DNA from: Amycolatopsis solani
GTDB lineage: Bacteria; Actinomycetota; Actinomycetes; Mycobacteriales; Pseudonocardiaceae
Length of the DNA: 64,000 bases
Direction of reading: 5' to 3'
Assembly (NCBI RefSeq): GCF_033441515.1
Contig: NZ_JAWQJT010000002.1
Span: forward strand, 1,674,001 to 1,738,000
The notes under the pieces are model-generated. The model had not been told where the DNA came from. It was given only the letters and a program-made list of their open reading frames with translations, and ran no database searches. Every line of letters starts with the position of its first letter. The stretch's first letter is position 1. The translations under genes and the position numbers were made by a program. Of this stretch, positions 33,862 through 41,797 are shown piece by piece.

Positions 33862-34556
33862 CTGACCTCCCGTGAACAAGGATTCGGTTGATCTCACAGG
33901 CACGCTGCGTCACCGGAAGTGATTTCGGAGCGTCATCACGACTCGGCTTTCGCGCGTGGCCCGGAGAGGCTTCACACGGCAAGGTATCGGCGACTCTCTC
34001 AGCATCGTTACAAGGATTTCCAGCCACATGCTGCGCCACTTCCCCGCCAGAAAATGGCCGCAAGATAACAAGATGATGACGATGGGTAATAGCGCGTATC
34101 CCCACAAAAATCACGTTCCGTAGCCAAAAAGGGCGATACCCGCACCCGGGTGGACCAGGCGCCGCCGAACGGCCGAGCGGCCCCGGGAAATCTACTGTGG
34201 ACACTGCGCCCGCGCCGTGGTCCACAGTGGACCCGGCGGGCGGCGGGACGGCGTCGCGCGGACGGCCCGTGAGCGGACGGTCACGTTCGTCGCCGGACCG
34301 GGTCGCGCCCCGGTTTTTGTCGCACGTGCCCCGCCGGACCGGTCACCGGCACGTGCCGAGGATCACATGGGCCCTCCCGCGGGGCGTGGTTCGACAGAAA
34401 TCCGCCGCGGCGGCAGGTTTCGGACGCAGTTCCGGCGCCCCCTCCCGACCGGGGGTCGAACCGCTCTACCGAACAGATACGGCCGGCCTGAACGGACCGT
34501 TCACTCCGGTTCGCCGTCCGACGGGAAAGCCGAGCCGACCTGCGGGCGCGAGAAAC
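33862..34556. other. Intergenic region, no gene seen
   Basis: About 700 bases between the sugar transferase start and the tRNA-Val terminator. Open frames here have no family match and no codon bias. The part around 33990-34130 is locally AT-richer and probably holds the sugar-transferase promoter. Two TCCACAGTGGA-type palindromes lie 30 bases apart at 34191 (one mismatch) and 34221. Confidence 0.5.
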
Positions 34557-34594
34557 GCCGAAGGCCCCGGACGGGTGAGTCCAGGGCCTTCGGC
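34557..34594 (-). terminator. Terminator of tRNA-Val(CAC)
   Basis: Arms GCCGAAGGCCC and GGGCCTTCGGC (11 bases) enclose a 16-base loop just past the 3' end of the minus-strand tRNA gene. Confidence 0.7.
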
Positions 34595-34606
34595 GTCGCG
34601 CTGATG

Positions 34607-34678
34607 TGGGCGATACTGGGATCGAACCAGTGACCTCTTCGGTGTGAACGAAGCGCTCTCCCGCTGAGCTAATCGCCC
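34607..34678 (-). tRNA. tRNA-Val (anticodon CAC)
   Basis: On the minus strand the sequence folds as a tRNA: acceptor GGGCGAT/ATCGCCC, D arm TTAGCTCAGC-GGGAGAGC, anticodon stem CTTCG with loop TTCACAC, T arm CTGGTTCGATCCCAG. The anticodon CAC reads GUG. No CCA is encoded. The 5' end is at 34678. Confidence 0.95.
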
Positions 34679-35070
34679 GCTCGCGGTGTTGCCGGAACTT
34701 TAGCGTACGACTTCCGGGCGCCTGCAAACGGGTGGTCCTCGCCGACCACACTCCGCTTACCGGCGAGTACGGAACGAACAACCCCGAGCTAGCCGGGGTC
34801 GTCCGGACCGGGGGCCGCCCGACACCACGTTCGACACCCGTGCGACGGTGCTATCGCCCGGCGACTAAACCGCGCAGTATGGACGCGTGGGCCCTCGCGG
34901 GGCGCGCGGTCAGACGCGTGCCGCGAGGTGGTCACGGACGGCAGTACGGGGGCTCATGAGCCTGAACGGGTGATCTGCGGCGCACCCGCGACGGATCGGG
35001 CCTCCTCATGCGTCCCACTGGTGACGCCCTCGGCCGGGCCGGGCCGGGAAGGGAGACGAAGGGTAGGACG
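34679..35070. other. Intergenic region, no gene seen
   Basis: About 390 bases between the divergent tRNA-Val and the SsgA-like gene. No coding potential was seen. It must contain promoters in both directions, but no consensus boxes stand out. Confidence 0.45.
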
Positions 35071-35496
35071 ATGCGCAACGATCACGTGACGCTCCGCTCG
35101 ACGGCGGTCTTCGACCTGCTGGCGCCGCGGACTCCCGCGGTTCCGGTCAAGGTGGAGCTGCGCTACGACACACGCGACCCGTACGCGGTCGTCGCCGCCT
35201 TCCGCACCGGCCGCGCCGGCTGGGTCGAGTGGGTGTACGCCCGCGACCTCCTCGCGGACGGCCTCCTGGCCGACGCGGGTGACGGGGACGTCCGCATCCG
35301 CCCCAGCGTCGAGGACCCCGAGTCCGTGCTGATCGAGCTGAACTCGCCGTCCGGGCACGCCATGTTCGAGGCGTCCGCCCAGGAGCTGGCCGACTTCCTC
35401 GACCGCACCTACGACGTGGTCCTCCCGGGCAACGAGCACCTGTGGGTCGACGTCGACGACGCGCTCACCCACCTCATCCCCCACGATCTGGCCTGA
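35071..35496 (+). CDS. SsgA family sporulation/cell division regulator
   Basis: SsgA-like proteins are found only in actinomycetes and help place septum and wall machinery during sporulation or division. The 141-residue product fits: LRYDTRDPYAVVAAFRTG, WVEWVYARDLLADGL, GDVRIRP, SPSGHAMFEASAQELADFLDRTY, ending VPG-like LPGNEHLWVDVDDALTHL. ATG at 35071 is preceded by AGGACG. Its length and conserved ends suggest SsgB, the widest-spread member. Confidence 0.93.
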   Translation: MRNDHVTLRSTAVFDLLAPRTPAVPVKVELRYDTRDPYAVVAAFRTGRAGWVEWVYARDLLADGLLADAGDGDVRIRPSVEDPESVLIELNSPSGHAMFEASAQELADFLDRTYDVVLPGNEHLWVDVDDALTHLIPHDLA

Positions 35497-35510
35497 TGAC
35501 GGGCTTGCAA

Positions 35511-35544
35511 CGGCGGAGTGACACCCCGGTGTCGCCGCCGTTTT
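35511..35544 (+). terminator. Terminator of the SsgA-like gene
   Basis: CGGCGG and GACACC pair with GGTGTC and CCGCCG around a short loop with a small internal bulge, followed by TTTT. Starts 15 bases after the stop codon. Confidence 0.65.
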
Positions 35545-35608
35545 CGGGGTCCGATATGGTTTTCCCACACCACGGCGACGGGGGAACACCTTCCCGGAGC
35601 TGAGGAGT

Positions 35609-35681
35609 GCGGATGTAGCGCAGCTGGTAGCGCATCACCTTGCCAAGGTGAGGGTCGCGGGTTCGAATCCCGTCATCCGCT
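35609..35681 (+). tRNA. tRNA-Gly (anticodon GCC)
   Basis: Acceptor GCGGATG/CATCCGC, D arm with TAGCGCAGCTGGTAGCGC, anticodon stem CACCT with loop TGCCA inside TTGCCAA, and T arm CGGGTTCGAATCCCG. Anticodon GCC reads GGC/GGU. First of three closely spaced tRNA genes. Confidence 0.96.
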
Positions 35682-35704
35682 CGGTAGGCTCTCGAGCCTG
35701 TCAC

Positions 35705-35775
35705 GGTGGAGTGGCCGAGAGGCGAGGCAACGGCCTGCAAAGCCGTGTACACGGGTTCGAATCCCGTCTCCACCT
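35705..35775 (+). tRNA. tRNA-Cys (anticodon GCA)
   Basis: Acceptor GGTGGAG/CTCCACC, D arm GTGGCCGAGAGGCGAGGC, anticodon stem ACGGC with loop CTGCAAA, T arm CGGGTTCGAATCCCG. Anticodon GCA reads cysteine codons. Lies 23 bases after tRNA-Gly. Confidence 0.95.
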
Positions 35776-35776
35776 C

Positions 35777-35848
35777 GCGCGATTAGCTCAGCGGGAGAGC
35801 GCTTCCCTGACACGGAAGAGGTCACTGGTTCAATCCCAGTATCGCGCA
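35777..35848 (+). tRNA. tRNA-Val (anticodon GAC)
   Basis: Acceptor GCGCGAT/ATCGCGC, D arm TAGCTCAGCGGGAGAGC, anticodon stem CTTCC with loop CTGACAC, T arm CTGGTTCAATCCCAG. Anticodon GAC reads GUC/GUU. The 3' CCA (to 35851) is encoded. One base after tRNA-Cys, so the three form one unit. An integrase remnant follows, marking this gene as a past attachment site. Confidence 0.95.
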
Positions 35849-35867
35849 CCATCTGTTTTGCAGGCCA

Positions 35868-35901
35868 GAAGCCCTGTCTCTCTTCGGAGGGACAGGGCTT
35901 C
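35868..35901 (+). terminator. Terminator of the tRNA-Gly-Cys-Val unit
   Basis: Arms GAAGCCCTGTC and GACAGGGCTTC (11 bases, perfect) with a 12-base loop, 17 bases after the CCA of tRNA-Val. Confidence 0.75.
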
Positions 35902-36360
35902 AGTCGTCAGAGGGCGACCGCAGGTGCGGGACATCAGCTTGGCCTGCTCCCCTGGCGTCCAGGATCCGGTTGACCATCGCCGGGGTCACGTGGTCGTAGA
36001 CGCGGGCGATGCCCTTCAGCTTCTGGCCCAGCCGCGCCCGCCGGGATCCCATCCTCGGTCAGCCACGTGCGGTGCGTGTGCCGCCCCTCGTGGAAGGTCA
36101 ACGTCGGCAGGATCGGCGGGCGCCGCTCCCCCGCACCGGCGTCGTCGAGTTCGTTGCCTTCCCACACCGGCCACCAGAAGCGGATCCGGAAGCTCGTAGA
36201 GACGCATCGCCGCCCGCAACGCCTGCACCGGCGTCGCCACTTGCTTCCCCACGTCCCGTCGGGACGTTCGTACCGGGCCCGCCACTCGTACTCCGCCCGC
36301 CTTACGCGGCGCGGAAGTCCTTGGCAAGGTCCTCAACGGACACCCGTCGTCGCGGCGGCC
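35900..36360 (-). pseudogene. Decayed tyrosine-recombinase integrase (several frameshifts and a deletion)
   Basis: Reading the minus strand in successive frames recovers pieces of an actinobacterial phage-type integrase: AEYEWRARYERPDGTWGS (about 36310-36250), TPVQALRAAMRLYELP (about 36235-36190), FWWPVWEGNELDD, PILPTLTFHEGRHTHRTWL (catalytic His and Arg) and, after a frameshift, RLGQKLKGIARVYDHVTPAM with the catalytic Tyr, ending near 35900. Between the MRLYELP and FWWPVW pieces a large part of the core is missing. No intact frame remains. It abuts tRNA-Val(GAC), the usual target of such integrases. Confidence 0.8.
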
Positions 36361-36448
36361 TCACCGGCGCCGCGCTAGGCCGTTCGATCTCGGCGACATC
36401 GGTGCGGGGTGAACATCACCCAACAACGGTGAACGGACAGCCGAGAGG

Positions 36449-36583
36449 GTCGCGATCGAGATACTCGACGGCACGGACAGCAGCCCGGCCGATCGGACCG
36501 TCCCCTTCGGACTCGACGGCGTCGCTTACGAGATCGACCTGTCCGCAACGAAGGCCACCGCACTACGCCGGCCCACGGAATAG
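36449..36583 (+). pseudogene. lsr2-like gene fragment (N-terminal dimerisation part only)
   Basis: The frame reads VAIEILDGTDSSPADRTVPF followed by GLDGVAYEIDLSATKATAL and stops at 36583. This matches the N-terminal beta-hairpin/helix of Lsr2, the actinobacterial xenogeneic silencer. The start codon and the C-terminal AT-hook-like DNA-binding domain are missing. It lies among other mobile-element debris; Lsr2 paralogues are often carried by actinobacterial phages and elements. Confidence 0.7.
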
Positions 36584-36592
36584 ACTCCGATC

Positions 36593-36979
36593 ATGGGTTT
36601 CCTGCGGCGGCGGCGTTGGCGTGCACAGCGAAGTGCGCACCTTTCCGAAGTGGCAGAACAGATCGGCGCCAGGGACGGAGTGGTCCTCAAAGACCGGTTC
36701 TCCGGCGGCAAGGGCCTCAACGGTCCACTCACCCTGGGGGTTATTACCCTTCGAAACGGCTCTGCCGTCGAAATTGCACAAGCCCAAATCGACGCCGCCG
36801 TCGCCGCCGGTTACACCGATCCGCCCGAGCCTCCCTGCGCAAGCGGACGTGGGTGCGGGTTCGTCTCCACGCCGGGCCTGCCCATGGTGATCATCGTGAC
36901 CTACGAAGCGGGCACAGTGATTCCGCATCACGGCGAAGTCCCCTCCGGACAGACCGGCGTATCGGTGAGCCTGACCTGA
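36593..36979 (+). CDS. Hypothetical protein
   Basis: A 128-residue frame starting MGFLRRRRWRAQRSAHLSEV, with VVLKDRFSGGKGLNGPLTLG and a C-rich PCASGRGCGF segment. I recognise no family. Third positions are less GC-rich than in neighbours, and no clear ribosome site precedes the ATG. Probably cargo of the decayed integrative element; it may not be expressed. Confidence 0.45.
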   Translation: MGFLRRRRWRAQRSAHLSEVAEQIGARDGVVLKDRFSGGKGLNGPLTLGVITLRNGSAVEIAQAQIDAAVAAGYTDPPEPPCASGRGCGFVSTPGLPMVIIVTYEAGTVIPHHGEVPSGQTGVSVSLT

Positions 36980-37076
36980 CCGGGATCGGTCGCCGGGGAT
37001 GAACGCACATGGTGACCGGCGGTTCTGGCGGGCCCTCAATGTCGGTGCGCGCCACGCCTCGTACCACGTTCCTGCG

Positions 37077-37391
37077 TCAGGCCCGGAGTATGGCGTTCAG
37101 CAGGCCGGGAAAACGGGCCTCCATCTCGTCGCGGCGTACCTCGACGATCCGCTTGCGTCCTTCCGCGAAGGTCCGGATCAGGCCTGCTTCTCGCAGCACG
37201 CGGTAGTGGTGGGAGATCGTCGGGTTGCTCAGGCCGAGGCCGGTCTTTTCCACCACGACGGCGCAGTCGACCGACTCCGGAACGCGATACAGCTCGGTCA
37301 TCAACGCCCGTCTGCTCGGTTCGGCGAGCGCGCCGAGAATGACGGTCAGATCGAAGGCGGCGGCAGAAGGTTCGGGCAGTGCGCGCGACAT
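37077..37391 (-). CDS. ArsR family winged-helix regulator
   Basis: The 104-residue protein is a compact ArsR-type repressor: LTVILGALAEPSRRALMTELY, then VVVEKTGLGLSNPTISHHYRVLREAGLIRTFAEGRKRIVEVRRDEM. No metal-binding CxC is seen in the recognition helix, so it may sense something else. ATG at 37391 has GAGGAG upstream. Divergent from the NmrA-like gene at 37496, which it probably controls through the shared intergenic repeats. Confidence 0.88.
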   Translation of the reverse strand: MSRALPEPSAAAFDLTVILGALAEPSRRALMTELYRVPESVDCAVVVEKTGLGLSNPTISHHYRVLREAGLIRTFAEGRKRIVEVRRDEMEARFPGLLNAILRA

Positions 37392-37417
37392 CCGCTCCTC
37401 CGTCCTATCGTTTGACG

Positions 37418-37471
37418 CACATCGAATCATAGCCTAACGTCTGCCACCATGATGATTCGATACACATCGAA
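37418..37471. promoter_or_regulatory. Operator-like repeats between the ArsR and NmrA-like genes
   Basis: CACATCGAA occurs twice in direct orientation (37418-37426 and 37463-37471). In addition ATCGAATCAT (37421-37430) is the exact complement of ATGATTCGAT (37452-37461). This mixture of direct and inverted copies fits an ArsR-type operator between divergent genes. Confidence 0.55.
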
Positions 37472-37495
37472 CGATATATCGGGGCAGCTGCCCCG

Positions 37496-38347
37496 ATGAC
37501 CGGCGTTCTGGTGACCGGAGGGACCGGGAAGATCGGCCGAGAGCTGGTGAAACTGCTGCGCGCCAACGGCGTCCCGGTTCGGGTGGGCAGCCGGACGCCG
37601 GCCGCCGGCGACCCGGACGCGGTGCGGTTCGACTGGGACGACCTGGCGACCCATCCGGCAGCTCTGGCCGGACAGGATCGGGTTTTTCTCGTGCCTCCGA
37701 CGCAGAGCGCGGACCCGTTACCGGCGGTCGTGCCGTTCCTCGGTCGGGCGCAGTCCCTCGGCGTGCGGCAGGTGGTGCTCCTCGGCTCCGCCATACCCCT
37801 TGCTCCCACGGCGCAGGAGCTGGCAGCCCACGTCCGGGCGCAACCAGGCGGGGTTGTCCTGCGGGCGTCCGGGTTCATGCAGAACTTCCTGAGCCCGCAC
37901 CCGCTGGGCGAGCGGATCCGGCGCACCGGTCAGATCCGCACTGCCGCCGGTGATGGTCGGGTGGCGTGGATCGACGCGCGCGACATCGCGGCCACCGCCG
38001 CCGCGATCCTGATGTCCGACCTCGCCGTCGCCCGCGATGAGCGTGATCACCTGCTCACCGGTCCGGAGGCGCTGAGCTACCCGCAGGCGGCGGCGATCAT
38101 CACCACCCGCACCGGGCGGCAGGTCCGGGTGGTGCACGTGAGCGCGGACGAGCAGGCGGCCGATCTGCGGGCCGCGGGCATACCCCCGGCGTTCGCGACG
38201 ATCCTCGCCACCGCTGACGCCGGCGTCCGGCCCGGCCAAGAAGACCGGCTCAGCACCGCGGTCCTCGATCTGACGGGCCGTCCGCCCCGTACCTTCGCCC
38301 AGTTCGTGCGGGAACACGCGGCGCGATGGACGACGCCGACCGTGTGA
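37496..38347 (+). CDS. NmrA-like NAD(P)-binding protein
   Basis: The 283-residue protein begins MTGVLVTGGTGKIGRELVKL, a short-chain Rossmann motif (GGTGKIG), and continues with RVGSRTP, VRFDWDD, GVRQVVLLGSA and WIDARDIAATAAAIL, typical of NmrA/TMR-like atypical short-chain enzymes that act on quinones or serve as redox sensors. The ATG at 37496 is embedded in a perfect 20-base palindrome (37478-37497), so translation or transcription may be controlled there. Divergent from the ArsR gene. Confidence 0.88.
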   Translation: MTGVLVTGGTGKIGRELVKLLRANGVPVRVGSRTPAAGDPDAVRFDWDDLATHPAALAGQDRVFLVPPTQSADPLPAVVPFLGRAQSLGVRQVVLLGSAIPLAPTAQELAAHVRAQPGGVVLRASGFMQNFLSPHPLGERIRRTGQIRTAAGDGRVAWIDARDIAATAAAILMSDLAVARDERDHLLTGPEALSYPQAAAIITTRTGRQVRVVHVSADEQAADLRAAGIPPAFATILATADAGVRPGQEDRLSTAVLDLTGRPPRTFAQFVREHAARWTTPTV

Positions 38348-38363
38348 GCGGCGTGCCCGCCCG

Positions 38364-39080
38364 CTATCCGTGGGAAACCGTCTCCAGGACGAATCCCCGG
38401 GGCGGCCCCGACAGCGCGGCCTTCGCCTCCGCACCGAACCGGTCGGCGATGATCTCGGTCGCGCCGGCCTCGATCCCGTCGAGCGCAGTCCGGACGATGT
38501 CCACCGGATCGTTCATCACCGCGTCGCTCGCGTGCGTGCGCATGGTCTCGGTCGCGGTGGGGCCGAAGACCAGGCCACTGACGAGCGTGCCCTGACCGGC
38601 CAGCTCGAGCCGGACGCCGTTGGTCAGGCTCCACTCCGCGGACTTGGCGACGGCGTAGGCGTTGTTCCCGTCGTAACTCAGCCACGACAGGTTCGACAGC
38701 ACGTTGAGGATCGCGCCGCCGCCGTTGCCGCCCAGCACCGGCGCGAACGCGCGGATCATCGCCAGGGTCCCGTAGACGTGGACGTCGAGGGTGGCCCGGA
38801 TCTTGTCCAGATCCCCGTCGACGAGGTTGACGCCGTAGGAGACTCCGGCGTTGTTGACCAGCAGGGTGACGTCCCCGGCCGCGGCAGCGGCCGCCGCGAC
38901 CGACGCGGGGTCGGTGACGTCCAGCGGCAGCACCTCGACGCCCGGGAGATCGACCAGCTCCGGTCGGCGTGCCGTGGCGTAGACCTTCGCCGCGCCGCGC
39001 TTCACCAGCTCCCGGGCGAAGTCCCTGCCGAGGTCCCGGTTGGCTCCGGTGACGAGTGCGGTGGATCCACGCAGGTGCAT
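38364..39080 (-). CDS. Short-chain dehydrogenase/reductase
   Basis: The 238-residue classical SDR has TALVTGANRDLGRDFARELV (cofactor motif TGxxxxxG), LLVNNAGVSYGV (NNAG), NVLSNLSWLSYDGNNAYAVAKSA with the YxxxK catalytic pair, and a typical C-terminus. Substrate unknown. ATG at 39080 follows AGAGGGAACA. It is divergent from the AraC regulator at 39210, which may control it. Confidence 0.9.
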   Translation of the reverse strand: MHLRGSTALVTGANRDLGRDFARELVKRGAAKVYATARRPELVDLPGVEVLPLDVTDPASVAAAAAAAGDVTLLVNNAGVSYGVNLVDGDLDKIRATLDVHVYGTLAMIRAFAPVLGGNGGGAILNVLSNLSWLSYDGNNAYAVAKSAEWSLTNGVRLELAGQGTLVSGLVFGPTATETMRTHASDAVMNDPVDIVRTALDGIEAGATEIIADRFGAEAKAALSGPPRGFVLETVSHG

Positions 39081-39209
39081 TGTTCCCTCTCTTCGCAGTT
39101 GTGCCGTACCGCCAACGTATGGGACTGCGAAGCGACGAACGATGACTGATCGCGTCAGATTGTTAGCTATCTGCCTCACTCGGCGAGAGTCAGCAGTACA
39201 GTGCGGGTC

Positions 39210-40139
39210 ATGGACGTACTGGCTGACGTGCTCGCCGTTTCCGGTGTCCGGGGCACGATCGGGACCCGCATCGAGGCCGGTGGCACGTGGGGCATCCGCC
39301 TGGAGGACTGCCCCGGCGAGACGATGCACGCCATCACGTCCGGCGGCGCGTGGCTGCTCGTGGACGGCGCGGAACCGCGCGAGCTCACCACCGGCGATGT
39401 CGTGCTGCTGGCGGCCGGGACCGTGCACACGCTGGCGAGCGCGCCCGGTGTCACGGCCCGGGCCTGCGACGCGGCGGGCGCCGCCCGTGCCCGCGAGTCC
39501 GGCGAGATGGTCACGATCGGGTCGGCACCCGCGCGGACCCGGCTGGTGACCATGCACTACGACCACGACCCGGCGGTGCGCACCCAGGTGCTCCGCGCGC
39601 TTCCGCCGCTGGTCCACGTACGCGCTGATGCCGGCGCGGCGTGTTTCGACGACGCGGTGCGCCTGCTCGGCCGCGAACTCGCCCACCCGCAACTGGCGAC
39701 GGCGGCCGTGCTGAACAGCCTCGCCGACATCATGCTGATCCAGGTGCTGCGGGCCTGGCTGGCGACCTGGCCCGCCGAGCAGCCCGGGACGTGGCTCGGC
39801 ATGCTGGCCGATCCGGTCGTCGGAGAGGCGCTGGAACGCATCCACCGCGAGCCGTCGCGACCCTGGACCGCGACCACCCTGGCGTCGGCGATCGCGGTGT
39901 CCCGCGCGACGCTCGCCCGCAGGTTCCCGGCCGCGATCGGGCAGAGTCCGGGGGCCTACCTGACGCAGTGGCGGATGGACCTCGCCGCGGTCCGGCTGCG
40001 CGACACCGACGACACAGTCGAAAGCGTCGCCGCCGCGGTCGGGTACACCTCGCTTCCCGCGTTCAGCAGAGCCTTCAGCCGGGCCCACGGCAACGCGCCA
40101 GGTCGCTACCGAGCGCGGGCACGCGAGGCATCGGCCTGA
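39210..40139 (+). CDS. AraC family transcriptional regulator with N-terminal cupin domain
   Basis: The 309-residue protein has a cupin_6-type sensing part (WGIRLEDCPGETMHAI, LTTGDVVLLAAGTVHTL) and a C-terminal double helix-turn-helix (PWTATTLASAIAVSRATLARRFPAAIGQSPGAYLTQWRMDLA, AAAVGYTSLPAFSRAFSRAHGNAPGRYR broken across the two motifs). ATG at 39210 is chosen over an in-frame GTG at 39201. Probable regulator of the divergent SDR gene. Confidence 0.88.
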   Translation: MDVLADVLAVSGVRGTIGTRIEAGGTWGIRLEDCPGETMHAITSGGAWLLVDGAEPRELTTGDVVLLAAGTVHTLASAPGVTARACDAAGAARARESGEMVTIGSAPARTRLVTMHYDHDPAVRTQVLRALPPLVHVRADAGAACFDDAVRLLGRELAHPQLATAAVLNSLADIMLIQVLRAWLATWPAEQPGTWLGMLADPVVGEALERIHREPSRPWTATTLASAIAVSRATLARRFPAAIGQSPGAYLTQWRMDLAAVRLRDTDDTVESVAAAVGYTSLPAFSRAFSRAHGNAPGRYRARAREASA

Positions 40140-40150
40140 AGGCCCGCGGT

Positions 40151-40654
40151 CTACCGGGATATGGAGATGGCGAACTTCGCGGTTCCCAGCGCCCCGGCGG
40201 TCGCGAAGAACAACGGGGCAGCATGCTCGGTGGCCAGGGCGGTGTGGACGCCGCCCAGGTCCAGGACGCTGCTTTCGGGCCATCCCAGGTCACCGAGCAA
40301 GCCCGTGACCACGGTCTTGGCCGCGCTGTCGTCGCCACTGACGAAAACAGTCGCCTGGGACAGCGACGCCAGTGGGTCGACCATGATGGTGAAGTTCATC
40401 GTGTTCAGGGTCTTCACGACGCGGGCCCGCGGGAACCGTGCCTGCACCCGCTGGGCCACGCTGTCGCCGGGTAGGCCATCACGGCCAGCACGTCATCCCC
40501 GATGTCTTCCAAGGCACCGAGCACGGCCGTGCCGGGGATGGCGGTGACGATCACGTCGCTGGACGCGACGGCCTCGCGCGGACTAAGCGTTCCCGCTTCA
40601 CCTGCGCGCGTCCGTGATCCGTAGACCACGTGGTGACCATATCGCGATTTTCAT
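40151..40654 (-). pseudogene. F420-dependent NADP oxidoreductase-like pseudogene
   Basis: The start MKIAI (ATG 40654, with GGAAGGA upstream) is followed almost at once by HHVVYGSRTRA in another frame. The glycine-rich GxGxxG loop that should lie between is deleted. The sequence then reads SSDVIVTAIPGTAVLGALEDIGDDVLAVMAYP, and near 40468 a further frameshift leads to AQRVQARFPRARVVKTLNTM...GLLGDLGWPESSVLDLGG to the end. These are the motifs of NADPH-dependent F420 reductase relatives. The gene cannot make a working enzyme. Confidence 0.8.
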
Positions 40655-40679
40655 GAGTTCCTTCCGAGGTAGGCCGCGG

Positions 40680-41646
40680 CTACTTGGTTTCGACCGTCGC
40701 CAGCGGCGTCTTGCGGGTTTCGAGGACTTTCACGGCGATGTCCCAGGACGTGTCGCTGGGGAACAACTGGGAACGCAGGTAGGCCCACACCAACGCCCGC
40801 AGCGGCGACCCGCTCGGGGTTCTCGTCGGTGGTTTCCGCGGCGTCGTAGCCCGAGATCCCGCCGAACAGGTGCTGTGCGCCCAGGAAGGTCAGCAGCGTC
40901 TTATTCCCGCCGGGGCTGTGGGTGTAGGCGTCCCAGCGGTAGCTGAGCCGAGAGGAGAAGTTGGGGTTCAGGTCGTCGTCGCCGGCGATGACGAGCGCGG
41001 TACCGGTCATCGGCCCGAAGTCGAGGTACTTCATCATCGGGTAGTGCTCGGCAGCCCACGGCGAGAAGTACTCGTCGGCGATGCCCGGTCCCCCGATCAC
41101 GACGCCGGCTTTGACCCGGGGATCGGAGAGGTCCTTCTCCCGGCCGTCATTCGGGTCGGACACCTGCATGCCCAACAGCAGTGAGACCGTGGTGCCACCG
41201 AGCGAGTGCCCGACCGCGGCCACCTTCTCGGTGTCGACCCGGCCCGGCAGCCCCGGAACCGCGGCGAGGACGTCCTCCAGGTGATCGAGGATGAAGTGCA
41301 TGTCGACGACGCGGTCACGCCAGAACAGCGGCGCGTCCGGCAGGTCCTGGTCGCGCAGCCCGAGCACGGTGGAGTCCAGGTGCGTCGGTTGGACCACGAC
41401 GAACCCGTGCGCAGCCCAGAAATCCGCGACCGGGCCGTAACCCCGCAGCGAGGAGAGGAAGTTGGCCATGCCGTGCCCGTGCGAGAGCAGTATCACCGGC
41501 AGGTCGGTCCCGGTCACGGGCGCCGAGATCTTGAGCTCCAGCGGCACGGGCCTGCCCGGCACCTCGAGGGAGACGGGACTGCAGCTGACGATGGGGGTGG
41601 GGTCGCTGACCGGGAAGCCGGCGGCGTCCGCGTAGGACACGCTCAT
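40680..41646 (-). pseudogene. Alpha/beta hydrolase (chlorophyllase-like) with a C-terminal frameshift
   Basis: From ATG 41646 (AGAGG upstream) the protein shows VILLSHGHGMANFLSSLRGY, the nucleophile elbow AAVGHSLGGTTVSLLLG and acid/His regions, with a late GAQHLFGG. Near 40803 the frame breaks: the expected end RALVWAYLRSQLFPSDTSWD...TRKTPLATVETK continues in another frame to TAG at 40680, while the original frame runs to 40651. The catalytic triad is upstream of the break, so a product with an altered last 40 residues might still be active. A sequencing error is possible. Confidence 0.75.
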
Positions 41647-41797
41647 GGTTGTTCCTCTCAGGCTGTTCGGACATGGAGCCGGTGACCGGCGAAAGATTGC
41701 CATGCATAGCAAGTTTGCACAAGCAGGTATTTTTGTCATGAGCCGCATGTATGCTGGCCCGCGCAGGCGGTGATCAACGGAGTGCGGGAGAGTACGG

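Noticed and set aside
34197..34633. Overlapping small frames before tRNA-Val
   Set aside because: No ribosome sites, no family match, frames run into the tRNA and its terminator.
35777..37100. Direct repeat of the tRNA-Val 3' end as a second att site
   Set aside because: I found no copy of the tRNA 3' segment in the following sequence by eye, so no att pair is claimed.
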